Of a stretch of 61,237 nucleotides of DNA, positions 18,112-28,412 are shown in pieces. Source of the stretch: Gemmatimonadota bacterium (lineage in GTDB: Bacteria; Gemmatimonadota; Gemmatimonadetes; Longimicrobiales; Gaopeijiaceae); NCBI GenBank assembly GCA_012960225.1, contig DUBS01000052.1, positions 5,362-66,598 on the forward strand, in the 5' to 3' direction. How positions within the stretch are numbered: position 1 is the first letter of the stretch; the number at the start of each line of letters is the position of its first letter. Below the pieces are notes generated by a model. The model was not told the DNA's origin. It saw only the letters and a list, made by a program, of their open reading frames with translations, and ran no database searches. A program made the position numbers and the translations under genes.

Positions 18112-19674
18112 CTACCCGTGGTAGGCACCCCATTCTGAACGGAAGGCATCACTTAGTTCGCCTAACGTTACACCAGCTTTCACGGATGAAATGAGTCGGG
18201 GCATAAGATTCTCATCTCCACGGGCGGCTGAACGTACATCTTCAAGTTGAGCCCTGATCTCGACATCTCTTCTTCGCTCCTTATGTGACCGGAGACGAGT
18301 GATCTGTTCCTGCTCCAATATCTCGTAGTCGGGCTTCTCTATATGTCGAACCTCATCCTCTTCGGTATGTACGTTTACTCCTACGATTGTTCTACGCCCA
18401 GATTCTACATCTAGCTGAACTTTATATGCTGCAGTTTGGATTTCTTCCACCATGTACGCGATAGCTTTGGACGCGCCCCCTAATTCTTCAATTGTTTCCA
18501 GGTAGTTGAGGGCTAAACGTTCAATTTCGTTAGTCAAAGCTTCAACGTAATATGAACCCCCAAGCGGATCAGCCGTTCTTGTTATACCGGATTCAGAGGC
18601 AATGATCTGTTGCGTCCTAAGGGCCAGTTTAGCCGCTTCCTTTGTCGGTAAAGTAAGAGCCTCATCGTAGCCGTTTGTGTGAAGGGACTGGCTACCACCG
18701 AGTGTAGCCGCAAGAGCTTGTATCGTTACGCGAACAACATTATTGAGAGGTTGCTGAGCACTTAACGTGGAACCACCCGTCTGAGTATGGAATCGGAGGC
18801 GACACGAATTGTCGGACGCTTCGTAATGTCGCCTCAAAAGTGAGGCCCAAAGGCGACGGGCGGCCCGAAACTTCGCTACTTCCTCGAGAAGGTCATTATG
18901 AGCTGCAAAAAAGAACGAGAGACGAGGAGCAAAAGCCTCGATATCAAGGCCGGCCTCGACTGCACGCGCTGTGTATTCCAGACCATTAGCGAATGTGAAC
19001 GCAAGTTCTTGAGGAGCAGTAGCACCCGCTTCGCGAATATGGTATCCCGAGATGGATATCGGGTTCCAATTCGGAAGTTCATCTTTGCAGAAGGCAATAA
19101 TATCTGTGACTAGGCGGAGGCTATTCTCTACTGGGTAGATATATGTTCCACGCGCTACGTATTCCTTAAGAATATCATTTTGTAGTGTGCCACCAAGTAG
19201 ATCGCGGGCAACACCCTGCTCATCCGCAACTGCAACGTAAAGGGCTAACAAGACCGCAGCAGTAGAGTTGATGGTCATTGAAGTGGATACTTTACCTAGA
19301 GGTATCCCTTCAAACAGGGTTTTCATGTCTTCAAGGGAATCTATGGCTACCCCAACCCGTCCAACCTCACCTATTGCTATCTTAGCATCGGAATCATGTC
19401 CCATCTGGGTCGGCAGGTCGAATGCGACTGAGAGTCCAGTTTGCCCCCGTTCTAGGAGGTAGTGGAATCTTTCATTCGTTTGCTGAGGAGTGCCGAAGCC
19501 CGCGTACTGCCGCATCGTCCATAGACGCTCCCTATACATATCTGGATGGATCCCTCTGGTGAAAGGAAAAGTCCCAGGGGGAGGGGTTTCTTCAGTGTTT
19601 GCTGTATTGTAAACAGTTTCTACTTCAATACCACTGTCGGTGCAAACTGGCTGATCTTTCCTCTTTCCGTTCAT
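18112..19674 (-). CDS. Methylmalonyl-CoA mutase, large catalytic subunit (no B12 domain)
   Basis: The 520-residue protein is the TIM-barrel catalytic part of an acyl-CoA mutase: [54 protein letters not shown] and [10 protein letters not shown]. The residue after TMRQ is Tyr57 (RQYAGFG), as in methylmalonyl-CoA mutases; isobutyryl- and hydroxyisobutyryl-type mutases carry Phe or Ile there. It ends before the cobalamin-binding domain, so a separate small B12 subunit must exist elsewhere. It sits directly after the biotin carrier gene. With the carboxylase genes this completes propionyl-CoA to succinyl-CoA, apart from the epimerase and B12 subunit. Confidence 0.92.
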   Translation of the reverse strand: MNGKRKDQPVCTDSGIEVETVYNTANTEETPPPGTFPFTRGIHPDMYRERLWTMRQYAGFGTPQQTNERFHYLLERGQTGLSVAFDLPTQMGHDSDAKIAIGEVGRVGVAIDSLEDMKTLFEGIPLGKVSTSMTINSTAAVLLALYVAVADEQGVARDLLGGTLQNDILKEYVARGTYIYPVENSLRLVTDIIAFCKDELPNWNPISISGYHIREAGATAPQELAFTFANGLEYTARAVEAGLDIEAFAPRLSFFFAAHNDLLEEVAKFRAARRLWASLLRRHYEASDNSCRLRFHTQTGGSTLSAQQPLNNVVRVTIQALAATLGGSQSLHTNGYDEALTLPTKEAAKLALRTQQIIASESGITRTADPLGGSYYVEALTNEIERLALNYLETIEELGGASKAIAYMVEEIQTAAYKVQLDVESGRRTIVGVNVHTEEDEVRHIEKPDYEILEQEQITRLRSHKERRRDVEIRAQLEDVRSAARGDENLMPRLISSVKAGVTLGELSDAFRSEWGAYHG

Positions 19675-19677
19675 TAC

Positions 19678-20196
19678 TCAGATCGTCCCCTCTTCAAGTG
19701 GCACAAGCTCTACCAAGATTTTGCCCTTTTCTACTGCATCTCCACTCGCCACATGGATTATCTGAACATACCCGCCTGCCTGCGCCCTCACCTCGTTCTC
19801 CATCTTCATTGCTTCTACGATTACGAGCCCCTGTCCTGCCTCAACTGACTCTCCCTCCTCAACTTCTACACTGATGATCGTACCCGGCATGGGTGCAATG
19901 ACTGCTTCAGGATGTTGGACCTCACTTTCTTGCAGTTCCACTGCCTTGATAGCCCTACCCAGTCGGTCAAGCACATTCACATAGAACCTGCGTTTGTTGC
20001 ATAGGATGTCCCAGACCCCCCTACCCCGTTTGATCGCGTGGATAGACTGGGAAACTCCATCCAGGATTAGGCTGTAATCGTTTGTCTTCTCAAGTGTGGC
20101 CAAATCCACAAGAACCGATTCTCCATTAATCCTCACTAGGTCACTAGTGATCTCGATTTCAAAAGTCGAGTCTTCCACCTTGACTTCGTAAATCAT
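19678..20196 (-). CDS. Biotin carboxyl carrier protein of acyl-CoA carboxylase
   Basis: The 172-residue protein ends in a biotinyl domain with APMPGTIISVEVEEGESV and EAMKMENEV; Lys131 is the biotinylation site. The N-terminal half (about 1-90) resembles the linker domain seen in propionyl-CoA carboxylase alpha chains. It supplies the swinging arm between the biotin carboxylase at 21479-22978 and the carboxyltransferase at 23130-24680. It overlaps the RNA methyltransferase by four bases upstream, and the mutase begins four bases after its stop. Confidence 0.92.
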   Translation of the reverse strand: MIYEVKVEDSTFEIEITSDLVRINGESVLVDLATLEKTNDYSLILDGVSQSIHAIKRGRGVWDILCNKRRFYVNVLDRLGRAIKAVELQESEVQHPEAVIAPMPGTIISVEVEEGESVEAGQGLVIVEAMKMENEVRAQAGGYVQIIHVASGDAVEKGKILVELVPLEEGTI

Positions 20197-21482
20197 TGAT
20201 TCTCGGATCGTCTCAGAACCACGACGGTTTCGATGTGCGCAGTCTGAGGGAAAAGGTCAAATGCTTGATACTCTATTAATGCATAGGCAGGTCCCAGTCG
20301 ATTGAGGTCACGAGCAAGGGTAGCTGGATCACAGCTAACGTAGATTATCGTTTCTGGGGGAGCATCTAGAATTTGAAGCGGAATTGTGCTCTCTAGCCCG
20401 CTACGTGGAGGATTGAGAATCAACAAGTCTACAGGCAGAAAGTTTGATAAGTGTTCTTCAACTGCGCCCTGAACTGTACGGTAATTACCGCTCCTCTTCT
20501 CACAGTAAGACGTTAGGGCGGCTTCATTCACATCAATCCCCACAACTGTGGCACCTGAACTAGCGAGCTGTCGGCCGTAGTAGCCGACCCCACAATATGC
20601 GTCGACTGCGCTATCTGGTGACCCAGCTGTTGCTATCACGTGTTCCTGTAATAGCTGGGCAGCTGCTCGATTAACCTGGAGGAAGACATCGCCTACTAAG
20701 AGGAGTCCTTCCTCAACCCATATGTCTTCATGAACTCTGCCATAGACCAATTCTATAGCACCTGTATCTGAGGGTTCATGCCAAACAGTGGATACCGACG
20801 GTAAATGTTTCATCAAAGCTTCAGGACTCCAGGCACTCGTTCCACCCTCAATGAGTAGATCTATGCCTGATTTTGAGTTTCGGAGGGTTAGCCGTAGATG
20901 TCCTCCGAATGGTAGTCGTCTGGCGCCGGTTCCCCAGTTGTCTCTAAGAGATGTCCAGGCAGAGGTTATCTCTGGCTCAGCTAGGATGCACTCACCCTTC
21001 ACATCAACGACATGGCTAGGTCGATCGAGCCCATGGAAGCCGGCCACAACTCTCCCAGCGCGAAGTCTTCTGAGGGTAAACGTCATCCTATTACGGTACT
21101 GTGATAGATCTGGTGAGGCTGTGACCGGGACCTTGTCCACTTCTAGCCCTCCAATCCTCGACAGGGCTTCTACCACAAACTTCCCCTTCCATTTCAATTG
21201 TTCAGAGTACGGGATGTGCTGGAGAGAGCATCCGCCACACTTGTCATAAAGTGAACAAAGAGGATTGCTCCGTTCCTCAGTCGGGTGCAGGATTTCCTCA
21301 AGCTGACCTCTCGCCCATCGACGTTTTAGTGTGGTTACTTTGACACGAGCTTTGTCTCCAGGCGCAGTACGCGGTATGAAGATGATACGTCCGTCAGGTA
21401 GCTCGCCTACTCCTGATCCATTCGAGGCTAGACTTCGGATCGTGACGTCTGTGAGTCCACTAGCAGGGACGTTAAGTGTCAT
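20193..21482 (-). CDS. TrmA/RlmD-family RNA (uracil-5-)-methyltransferase
   Basis: The 429-residue protein has an N-terminal TRAM domain (TIRSLASNGSGVGELPDGRIIFIP). An iron-sulfur Cys cluster follows (CSLYDKCGGCSLQH, with a fourth Cys likely in KGECIL). The C-terminal SAM-dependent methyltransferase has DAYCGVGYYGRQLA, LILNPPRSGLE and the catalytic Cys in YVSCDPATLARDL. Such enzymes make m5U in 23S rRNA or tRNA; which site cannot be told. It is wedged with four-base overlaps on both sides inside the acyl-CoA carboxylase genes, an unusual place for an RNA modification enzyme. Confidence 0.9.
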   Translation of the reverse strand: MTLNVPASGLTDVTIRSLASNGSGVGELPDGRIIFIPRTAPGDKARVKVTTLKRRWARGQLEEILHPTEERSNPLCSLYDKCGGCSLQHIPYSEQLKWKGKFVVEALSRIGGLEVDKVPVTASPDLSQYRNRMTFTLRRLRAGRVVAGFHGLDRPSHVVDVKGECILAEPEITSAWTSLRDNWGTGARRLPFGGHLRLTLRNSKSGIDLLIEGGTSAWSPEALMKHLPSVSTVWHEPSDTGAIELVYGRVHEDIWVEEGLLLVGDVFLQVNRAAAQLLQEHVIATAGSPDSAVDAYCGVGYYGRQLASSGATVVGIDVNEAALTSYCEKRSGNYRTVQGAVEEHLSNFLPVDLLILNPPRSGLESTIPLQILDAPPETIIYVSCDPATLARDLNRLGPAYALIEYQAFDLFPQTAHIETVVVLRRSENQ

Positions 21483-22978
21483 TCTCTAGGGGGCTCCCGT
21501 AATATCCCTTCTGACTGCCAACGTGACATCTTAGGTGTGGTTCTAGATAAACGGGTCCGTTGGTCTTCCTTTGCTTCAAGGAGCGCTCCAGCAATCGCGA
21601 TCAAGCGAATTACTTCTGGATCTACTGGGGCGTCATTGAGCAACTCCGGATGTTCTTCTAGGTATCGAATTGAAAGACGCCCCTCTACAAAATCTGGTTC
21701 ATCCATAACTCTTCGTTGAAATGATGCACAATTTTCAACCCCAAGTAATAAGAATTCATCAAGAGCTCTGGCCATGCGTTGTATCGCAGCAGCTCGCGTG
21801 CTCGCGTGCACTATCAGCTTCCCAAGCAAGGGGTCATAGTGTTCGGAGATGTAAGAGCCTTCTCTTATCCCACCATCCCAACGAACTCCGGTTCCGGTCG
21901 GTACCTCGAGGCGGGTCACGGTTCCGGTAGAAGGAAGAAGTCCCATTTGCGGGTCCTCTGCAGTGATTCTACACTCGATTGCATGCCCTGATATCCGCAC
22001 GTCCTCCTGGGTGAAGTTGAGTGCTTCTCCGGAAGCAATACGAATTTGCCAGTCCACAAGGTCCAGACCAGTTACTAGCTCAGTTACCGGATGTTCTACT
22101 TGGATTCGAGTATTCATTTCGAGGAAGTAATAGTTCCCGTCTTCATATAGAAACTCGACGGTCCCTGCACCGGTATATCCGATAGCTGTTGCCGCTTGCA
22201 CTGCAGTTTGCCCTATGGACTCTCGCTCCGCTGAGGAGAGGGCGATAGCTGGTGCTTCTTCAACAAGTTTCTGATGTCGACGCTGGATCGAACATTCGCG
22301 TTCTCCCAGGTGAACAACTGAGCCCTGCATATCTCCGAGTATTTGAACTTCGATATGGCGAGGTCGCTTAAGCGCGCGTTCTAGATAGAGTGTACGGTCT
22401 CCAAAAGCCGAAAATGCTTCTCTTTGGGCTGCCTCGAAGGCCGCATTAAATTGGTCCGCCCTTTCAACTGTTCTCATCCCCTTCCCCCCACCTCCAGCAG
22501 CAGCTTTAACCAGCACGGGAAACCCTATTTCCTGTGCGATGCCTAAGGCCGCTTCAACAGTCGATAGGGGTTTAGTAATCCCCGGAATTATAGGAATACC
22601 GGCATCCTGCATGTAGCGCCTTGCCTGGATCTTATCACCCATCACCTCAATGACCTCAGACGAAGGCCCAACGAATATCAAACCCCCATCTTCCACCGCT
22701 TTTGCAAAGGAAGAACGCTCGGCAAGGAACCCGTAACCAGGATGAATCGCATCTACTCCGGCGACCTTAGCTACCTCAATGAGGCGCTCTGCCCTTAGAT
22801 AACTCTCTGAAGAGGGGGCTGGACCAATGTGGTATGCCTCATCAGCGGCTAGGACATGTGGTGCCAATCGATCAGGATCGGAGTACACAGCTATAGTGCG
22901 GATCCCACGTTCCTGAGCGGATCTGATTATACGCACGGCGATTTCACCGCGGTTAGCTACTAAAAGAGAGTGAATCAA
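21479..22978 (-). CDS. Biotin carboxylase subunit (acetyl/propionyl-CoA carboxylase)
   Basis: The 499-residue ATP-grasp enzyme carboxylates biotin. Signatures are LVANRGEIAVRIIRSAQE, HPGYGFLAE, KAAAGGGGKGMR, HIEVQILGD, RECSIQRRHQKLVEE, FLEMNTRIQVEHPVTE and AIECRITAEDP. It lacks a fused biotinyl domain, which is encoded separately at 19678-20196. Length is slightly over the AccC norm because of a variable C-terminal tail. A gap of about 150 bases separates it from the carboxyltransferase upstream; nothing was seen in that gap. Confidence 0.95.
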   Translation of the reverse strand: MIHSLLVANRGEIAVRIIRSAQERGIRTIAVYSDPDRLAPHVLAADEAYHIGPAPSSESYLRAERLIEVAKVAGVDAIHPGYGFLAERSSFAKAVEDGGLIFVGPSSEVIEVMGDKIQARRYMQDAGIPIIPGITKPLSTVEAALGIAQEIGFPVLVKAAAGGGGKGMRTVERADQFNAAFEAAQREAFSAFGDRTLYLERALKRPRHIEVQILGDMQGSVVHLGERECSIQRRHQKLVEEAPAIALSSAERESIGQTAVQAATAIGYTGAGTVEFLYEDGNYYFLEMNTRIQVEHPVTELVTGLDLVDWQIRIASGEALNFTQEDVRISGHAIECRITAEDPQMGLLPSTGTVTRLEVPTGTGVRWDGGIREGSYISEHYDPLLGKLIVHASTRAAAIQRMARALDEFLLLGVENCASFQRRVMDEPDFVEGRLSIRYLEEHPELLNDAPVDPEVIRLIAIAGALLEAKEDQRTRLSRTTPKMSRWQSEGILREPPRE

Positions 22979-23129
22979 GGAATTTGTTGAATCGGAAAGA
23001 GATAGAAGTTCAATGTGTTACGCCATTTAAACCAAAATTTGCAAGTGAAGTGTCATCAGGTGCGAGCTCAATAGGACGGGGCTATGACTTACTCTATCTC
23101 ACTCCGAACTGCTTCAGCACTCTGGCAGG

Positions 23130-24680
23130 CTATAATGGGATATTCCCGTGTTTCTTAGGTGGATTGTGATCACGCTTGTTCTGTAACATGTCCAGGGCGC
23201 TAATCAGCCGCTCACGTGTTTCACGAGGGTCTATCACATCATCTACATAGCCTCTGGCAGCCGCTATATAAGGATTAGCAAATGTTTCTCGATACTCTTC
23301 AATTTGTGCGGCCTCAGCAGCTTCTGAATCCTCAGCCTCGTCCAATTCCCGCCGGAACAGAATCTCTACCGCTCCCTTTGGCCCCATCACGGCGATCTCA
23401 GCTTGAGGCCATGCTAGGTTGATATCACTACGAATGTGTTTGGAATTCATCACATCGTAAGCCCCACCGTAGGCCTTGCGAGTAATGACCGTCAGTTTCG
23501 GTACGGTTGCCTCTGCAAAGGCGTATAGAAGTTTGGCTCCATGACGAATAATGCCTCCATGTTCCTGGGCTACTCCGGGCAGGAAACCAGGGACATCCTC
23601 GAAAACGACCAAGGGGATATTAAAGGCGTCACATAACCGAACGAATCGAGCACCCTTGTCCGACGCATCAATATCAAGTGCACCTGCAGAAGATTCAGGC
23701 TGGTTCGCTACAATACCTACAGTCCTTCCACCCAGACGCGCAAAGCCCACAATGATATTCTGAGCGAATTGAGCATGGATTTCATATAAGTCACCCTCGT
23801 CGACCACACACTTGATGACTTCCCGCATATCGTAGGGTTGATTGGGGTTGTCAGGTACTATTGCTAAGAGCTTATCGTCTCTGCGGTTAAAGGAGTCAGA
23901 AGACTCTAGGACCGGTGGCAACTCGGTATTGTTTTGAGGCAAATAACCCATCAATTCACGCACCGATGCTAGGCACTCAGGCTCACTCTCACATGCAAAG
24001 TGTGCAACTCCAGATACTGAAGCATGCACTTCAGCCCCACCCAAACCTTCCATGTCAACATCCTCATGCATCACGGTCTTCACGACATTCGGACCGGTAA
24101 CAAACATGTAACTGGTCCCCTTAACCATGTAGACGAAATCAGTGATTGCAGGTGAATACACCGCCCCACCTGCGCACGGGCCAAGGACGACACTAATTTG
24201 GGGAATCACCCCCGAGGCGAGTGTATTCCTTAGAAAGATGTCAGCATATCCCCCGAGGCTTACAACACCTTCTTGTATACGTGCACCTCCGGAATCATTT
24301 AATCCGATGAGTGGGGCACCGTTCTGCAAAGCCAGGTCCTGAATCTTCACGATCTTCTCAGCATGAGCTTCAGACAGTGAGCCACCAAAAACTGTAAAAT
24401 CCTGGCTGAACACATATACCAATCGCCCGTGGATTGTACCGTAACCGGTCACGACTCCATCCCCAAGGATCTTCTTCTGATCAAGTCCGAATTCTACAGA
24501 TCGATGAGTTACAAACCGATCTAATTCTATAAACGAATCTTCATCTAGTAGAAGATTCAGACGTTCACGCGCGGAGAGTTTACCTTTTCCATGTTGGGCA
24601 GTGAGACGTTCTTCTCCACCCCCTTCTTCGGATCTGCGTCGCAGTTCCTCGAGCCTTTTGAGTTTCTCATATATTGACAT
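23130..24680 (-). CDS. pccB: Acyl-CoA (propionyl-CoA) carboxylase carboxyltransferase subunit
   Basis: The 516-residue crotonase-fold protein carries both carboxyltransferase halves: [23 protein letters not shown] and [16 protein letters not shown] in the first, [34 protein letters not shown] in the second. The YGGAYDVM motif has Asp where propionyl-CoA-preferring enzymes usually do. Together with the adjacent mutase this favours propionyl-CoA as substrate (inference). It transfers carboxyl from the biotin carrier to make methylmalonyl-CoA. Confidence 0.94.
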   Translation of the reverse strand: MSIYEKLKRLEELRRRSEEGGGEERLTAQHGKGKLSARERLNLLLDEDSFIELDRFVTHRSVEFGLDQKKILGDGVVTGYGTIHGRLVYVFSQDFTVFGGSLSEAHAEKIVKIQDLALQNGAPLIGLNDSGGARIQEGVVSLGGYADIFLRNTLASGVIPQISVVLGPCAGGAVYSPAITDFVYMVKGTSYMFVTGPNVVKTVMHEDVDMEGLGGAEVHASVSGVAHFACESEPECLASVRELMGYLPQNNTELPPVLESSDSFNRRDDKLLAIVPDNPNQPYDMREVIKCVVDEGDLYEIHAQFAQNIIVGFARLGGRTVGIVANQPESSAGALDIDASDKGARFVRLCDAFNIPLVVFEDVPGFLPGVAQEHGGIIRHGAKLLYAFAEATVPKLTVITRKAYGGAYDVMNSKHIRSDINLAWPQAEIAVMGPKGAVEILFRRELDEAEDSEAAEAAQIEEYRETFANPYIAAARGYVDDVIDPRETRERLISALDMLQNKRDHNPPKKHGNIPL

Positions 24681-24694
24681 CAGACTCTTAGGCT

Positions 24695-26050
24695 TCAGCC
24701 GACAGGTAGAAGAATGCCTTCATCGATATAAACTACCTCGGTACGCCGGATAATTCGTCCATCCACAAGTGAATAAATACCAGCCGCACCCTCAATTTCA
24801 CGTAACCCTTCGATTGCTATTCTAATTTCTTCTGGAGATTCAGCGCCCCCCTTCAGACCTTCGATAAGTAGAAGTGCAGTATCATAACCGAGAGCAGGAA
24901 CTCTACTGATGAGACTTCTCTGAAAATGCCTCTCGTATGCTTTCCGGAATTGTATAGACGTATTTGTATTTTCCGTACGACCTACAGAGGAAGTAGCAAC
25001 TACTCCTGTGGTGTGACGAAGATCTACTGTCTCCAGTACCCGAGGGTCAGTCCATCCAGATGTCCCGAGTATATCTATGGCTAATGTATCTAATCCGTAG
25101 TGAACTATCTGGGGTGCGATGAACTCCACATCCTCTGTGGGGATAGGTAAGAAAAGTGCGACAGGCTCAAGCATCTCTACATGCAGAGTATCGTCTTCCT
25201 CGAGACCGAGTGCTGCAATCTCCGCAGCCCTCAAAGCATTCTGGGCCTCTATAATTTCTTCACCAAAGAAAGTTGCTCCTACCTGATATGCGTAACGGCC
25301 AACAATCGGCAGGCCTAGGCTTCGCGACATCTCTACGAATGCATCGGCCTCTTGAACAGATTCCGAGCTTTGCGAGTGCAATACTGCAATCCGCATGTAC
25401 CCATATTCAGAGGCGTACCTGGCCATTTCCGCAGCAGCTACCGGATCTGGACCCTCCAGAGAATAAACCCCCTCTCCTGCACGGGAGGCACTTCGGGCAG
25501 TGGGTGAAACAAGTGGGAGCCCAATCTGACGCGCACTCCCAGCAATCTCAAGAGAAGTATCTTCTAGAAATCCTACCACTCCTCGAATACTTGAATCCTC
25601 AAGTTCCCTAACTAAGACCCGAGTGAGTTCCGGGTCACCCTGGTCATCTACTGAGGTGATTCGCACGTCTAATAGGGCTTCACTCATTTCCACTGCTGCG
25701 ACTTCAACCCCTTCGGCTATCAGTTGAGCAAATTCAGCGAGTCCTGGTGGTCCCCCAAATGGAAGTAGCATCGCAAGCTCAAGGATTATCAGCTCATCCT
25801 GAGAAGTATCTTGCAGTGCTTCCTCTGCGACCATGGAGTCTTTAGATGGGATATCTTGCTTCCGCATTTCTCCCAAACGCTCAGACCTTCCTACTTCGTT
25901 CCCACCGGAAATAGCCTGATCTTCAGCAGGAAGATTCACCGAAAGCCCACCCGGGGTGCCCACCAGATGGCAACCACTGGAGATTACGATAGTGAGAGCT
26001 AGCCCGATCGACGTAATCAGAATCTTCTGTAACCAAAATCCCCCAGTCAT
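24695..26050 (-). CDS. Periplasmic-binding-protein-like lipoprotein (LpoA/LivJ-type fold)
   Basis: The 451-residue product has a lipoprotein signal: a hydrophobic run then VISSGC, with Cys27 the likely lipidated residue. After a variable linker the body resembles the type 1 periplasmic binding fold of branched-chain amino-acid receptors and LpoA-like penicillin-binding-protein activators ([63 protein letters not shown]). No ABC permease or ATPase is adjacent, which favours a structural or regulatory envelope role over transport. It lies 14 bases upstream of the carboxyltransferase. Confidence 0.75.
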   Translation of the reverse strand: MTGGFWLQKILITSIGLALTIVISSGCHLVGTPGGLSVNLPAEDQAISGGNEVGRSERLGEMRKQDIPSKDSMVAEEALQDTSQDELIILELAMLLPFGGPPGLAEFAQLIAEGVEVAAVEMSEALLDVRITSVDDQGDPELTRVLVRELEDSSIRGVVGFLEDTSLEIAGSARQIGLPLVSPTARSASRAGEGVYSLEGPDPVAAAEMARYASEYGYMRIAVLHSQSSESVQEADAFVEMSRSLGLPIVGRYAYQVGATFFGEEIIEAQNALRAAEIAALGLEEDDTLHVEMLEPVALFLPIPTEDVEFIAPQIVHYGLDTLAIDILGTSGWTDPRVLETVDLRHTTGVVATSSVGRTENTNTSIQFRKAYERHFQRSLISRVPALGYDTALLLIEGLKGGAESPEEIRIAIEGLREIEGAAGIYSLVDGRIIRRTEVVYIDEGILLPVG

Positions 26051-26111
26051 ACGAACGCAGCAGAAAGCGGGAACAAGACCCTACACCTCTGTTGCTGCAA
26101 ACACCCCATCG

Positions 26112-28307
26112 CTAGTCCTCGGCAATCTCTGCCTCAGGCTCAGCAGCTTCGTCTTCTTCTGGCGATTCTTCTGCCTCAGGCTCAGCAGCTTCGTCTTCTT
26201 CTGGCGATTCTTCTGCCTCAGGCTCAGCAGCTTCGTCTTCTTCTGGTGATTCTTCTGCCTCAGGCTCAGCAGCTTCGTCTTCTTCTGGCGATTCTTCTGC
26301 CTCAGGCTCAGCAGCTTCGTCTTCTTCTGGCGATTCTTCTGGTGATATGAGATCTTCTGAATCGGAAGAAGTCTCCTTTTTGTGCTTCTTTTTCAGTTCT
26401 CTATAACCGACTGGTTCATCTTCAGGTCCACTCTCAGCCTCCGCCTTTTCTGCCGCTAAAGCGTCAGCTGCGACTCGAGCTTCCTCAATTTCTTCTGGAG
26501 TCTTCTTGTCCGGAGTTTCAGTGATTTCAAGTTCAATTTTCTTATTAGCCAGATCTAAGTGCGTGACCCGGAGGATCACGGAGTCACCTGGCACGTAGTA
26601 TTCATCAAGGGTTCCATCTTCATCTATGCCAGCATCGCTCAGTGAGATGAACCCTTCAACATCATCTCCAAGATCAACTGTCAGGCCGTCCTCTTCTATC
26701 CGAACCACTACTCCGGATGTTTCAGCGTTAGGTGCGAAACGTTCAACAAGGGTTGGCCAAGGATCATCTGTGAGTTGTTTTAACCCCAAGGAGATCCGTT
26801 TGTTTTCGGGGTCCACATCAAGCACCATTACATCGATTTTTGCACCCTTTTCTACGATCTCCGAAGGATGCTGAACTCTTTTGGTCCAGCTCATATCTGA
26901 TACATGGACAAGTCCATCGATCCCATTTTCGATCTCAATGAAGGCCCCGAACGAAGTGAGGTTCCTTACTGTCCCACCCAGACTCGTTCCGGTAGGATAT
27001 TTTGCAGGCAACGCCAACCAGGGATCTTCTTCAATCTGCTTCATTCCTAGAGAGATCTTCTCATCTTCTTGATCAACCCGAAGGACTACTGCTTCGATAG
27101 ATTCATTAATTTCAACTACCTTCGAAGGGTGCCGTATATTCCGAGTCCATGACATCTCCGAGATATGCACCAGGCCTTCTACCCCTCGCTCAAGCTCAAT
27201 GAAGGCCCCGTAATTCGTTATGGACACCACTTTCCCATGGACACGGGCACCGACGGGGTACTTCTTCCCAATGTCCGTCCATGGGTAAGGAAGTAATTGC
27301 TTAAGTCCGAGTGAGATTCGCTCTCGGTCCCAATCGATATCTAGGACTTTCACATCGATACTTTTCCCGATATCGACGACCTCGGAGGGATGCCCAACAC
27401 GGCCCCACGACATGTCAGTGATATGGAGAAGTCCGTCGAGTCCGCCAAGATCAATGAAGGCCCCGAAATCAGTAATATTCTTGACCTGTCCCTCTCGGAC
27501 CTGACCAATGAGGAGTTCCTTGACCAGTGTATCTCGCTTCTTCTCGCGCTCACCCTCAAGTATGACTCTTCGTGAAACTACGATGTTTCGACGACGCTTA
27601 TTCAGTTTGATGATCTTGAATTTATAGACCTCTCCTATGAGGTCCTCGATATTCGGAACCCTCCGCAGGGCAATCTGTGATCCCGGAAGAAATGCATCCA
27701 CTCCCATGAGATCCACAGTGACACCACCCTTGATCTTTCGCACTAAAGTTCCCTTTACGGGACGGTCTTCGTCATGCGCTTCACGGATCTTCTCCCAGAC
27801 CCGTAAGAAATCAGCCTTCTTCTTCGACAACACGACAGCACCATCGTCATCTTCAAGGCTTTCGAGTAAGACCTCGATCTCTTCCCCTTCAACTGGAAGG
27901 TCTTTGAATTCGTCAAGAGTAACCGCCCCCTCACTCTTAAAGCCGAACTCTAAGATCACCACTGCATCGGTCACTTTGAGGACAACGGCCTTGACGATCG
28001 CTCCTTCTTTGAATTCTTGGAAATCTGCACTGAAGTGAGCAAGGAGAACCTCAAAGTCTTCTTTCGAAGTAGAGAGCTTTTCTTCTCCGTATGGATCATT
28101 GAAGAGTTCCGGTGAAATCCCATCAACAAGCTCGTGAACAGAATTCATCGCCTGTGCTTCTTGGACGGATAACGTTGTCACTTCACCTGTCATAGCGTCG
28201 ACCACAGTTCCTTCACCAGAATCTAGGTCGTCGTCAGCCGAATCTTGGGCTCCTGTTTCCAGGTCCTGTGGATCCGAGTCGCCTTTAGGCTCTAGGATAT
28301 CACTCAT
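26112..28307 (-). CDS. rpsA: 30S ribosomal protein S1 with repeated acidic C-terminal tail
   Basis: The product of about 731 residues has six S1 RNA-binding domains. The later ones show the consensus VKNITDFGAFIDLGGLDGLLHITDMSW, repeated as ITNYGAFIELERGVEGLVHISEMSW and LTSFGAFIEIENGIDGLVHVSDMSW. S1 brings mRNA to the 30S subunit. An acidic N-terminal extension of about 90 residues precedes domain 1. The C-terminus ends in five copies of a 14-residue unit (EESPEEDEAAEPEA). The start is ATG at 28307, with GGAG about eight bases upstream; a GTG directly before it is also possible. The cmk-rpsA order is widely conserved. Confidence 0.95.
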   Translation of the reverse strand: MSDILEPKGDSDPQDLETGAQDSADDDLDSGEGTVVDAMTGEVTTLSVQEAQAMNSVHELVDGISPELFNDPYGEEKLSTSKEDFEVLLAHFSADFQEFKEGAIVKAVVLKVTDAVVILEFGFKSEGAVTLDEFKDLPVEGEEIEVLLESLEDDDGAVVLSKKKADFLRVWEKIREAHDEDRPVKGTLVRKIKGGVTVDLMGVDAFLPGSQIALRRVPNIEDLIGEVYKFKIIKLNKRRRNIVVSRRVILEGEREKKRDTLVKELLIGQVREGQVKNITDFGAFIDLGGLDGLLHITDMSWGRVGHPSEVVDIGKSIDVKVLDIDWDRERISLGLKQLLPYPWTDIGKKYPVGARVHGKVVSITNYGAFIELERGVEGLVHISEMSWTRNIRHPSKVVEINESIEAVVLRVDQEDEKISLGMKQIEEDPWLALPAKYPTGTSLGGTVRNLTSFGAFIEIENGIDGLVHVSDMSWTKRVQHPSEIVEKGAKIDVMVLDVDPENKRISLGLKQLTDDPWPTLVERFAPNAETSGVVVRIEEDGLTVDLGDDVEGFISLSDAGIDEDGTLDEYYVPGDSVILRVTHLDLANKKIELEITETPDKKTPEEIEEARVAADALAAEKAEAESGPEDEPVGYRELKKKHKKETSSDSEDLISPEESPEEDEAAEPEAEESPEEDEAAEPEAEESPEEDEAAEPEAEESPEEDEAAEPEAEESPEEDEAAEPEAEIAED
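26131..26340. repeat. Five tandem 42-bp repeats within rpsA
   Basis: Five head-to-tail copies of a 42-base unit lie at 26131, 26173, 26215, 26257 and 26299. All are identical except one silent change in the third copy (GGC to GGT at the unit's end). The unit is in frame (14 codons), so copy-number changes alter tail length without a frameshift. The near identity indicates recent expansion or homogenisation. Confidence 0.95.
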
Positions 28308-28412
28308 CACAACTCCAATTGTTACCCGAACGAATGGAAGGGCAACGGAACCGGTGCTTGGAGGACAAGCCCGGGTTGAAGGGTTATTGGAAGGAGAAAA
28401 GCTAGATTCTGT

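Noticed and set aside
26131-26340. Regularly spaced repeats resembling a CRISPR array
   Set aside because: The repeats are contiguous with no unique spacers, are in frame, and encode the acidic tail of S1.
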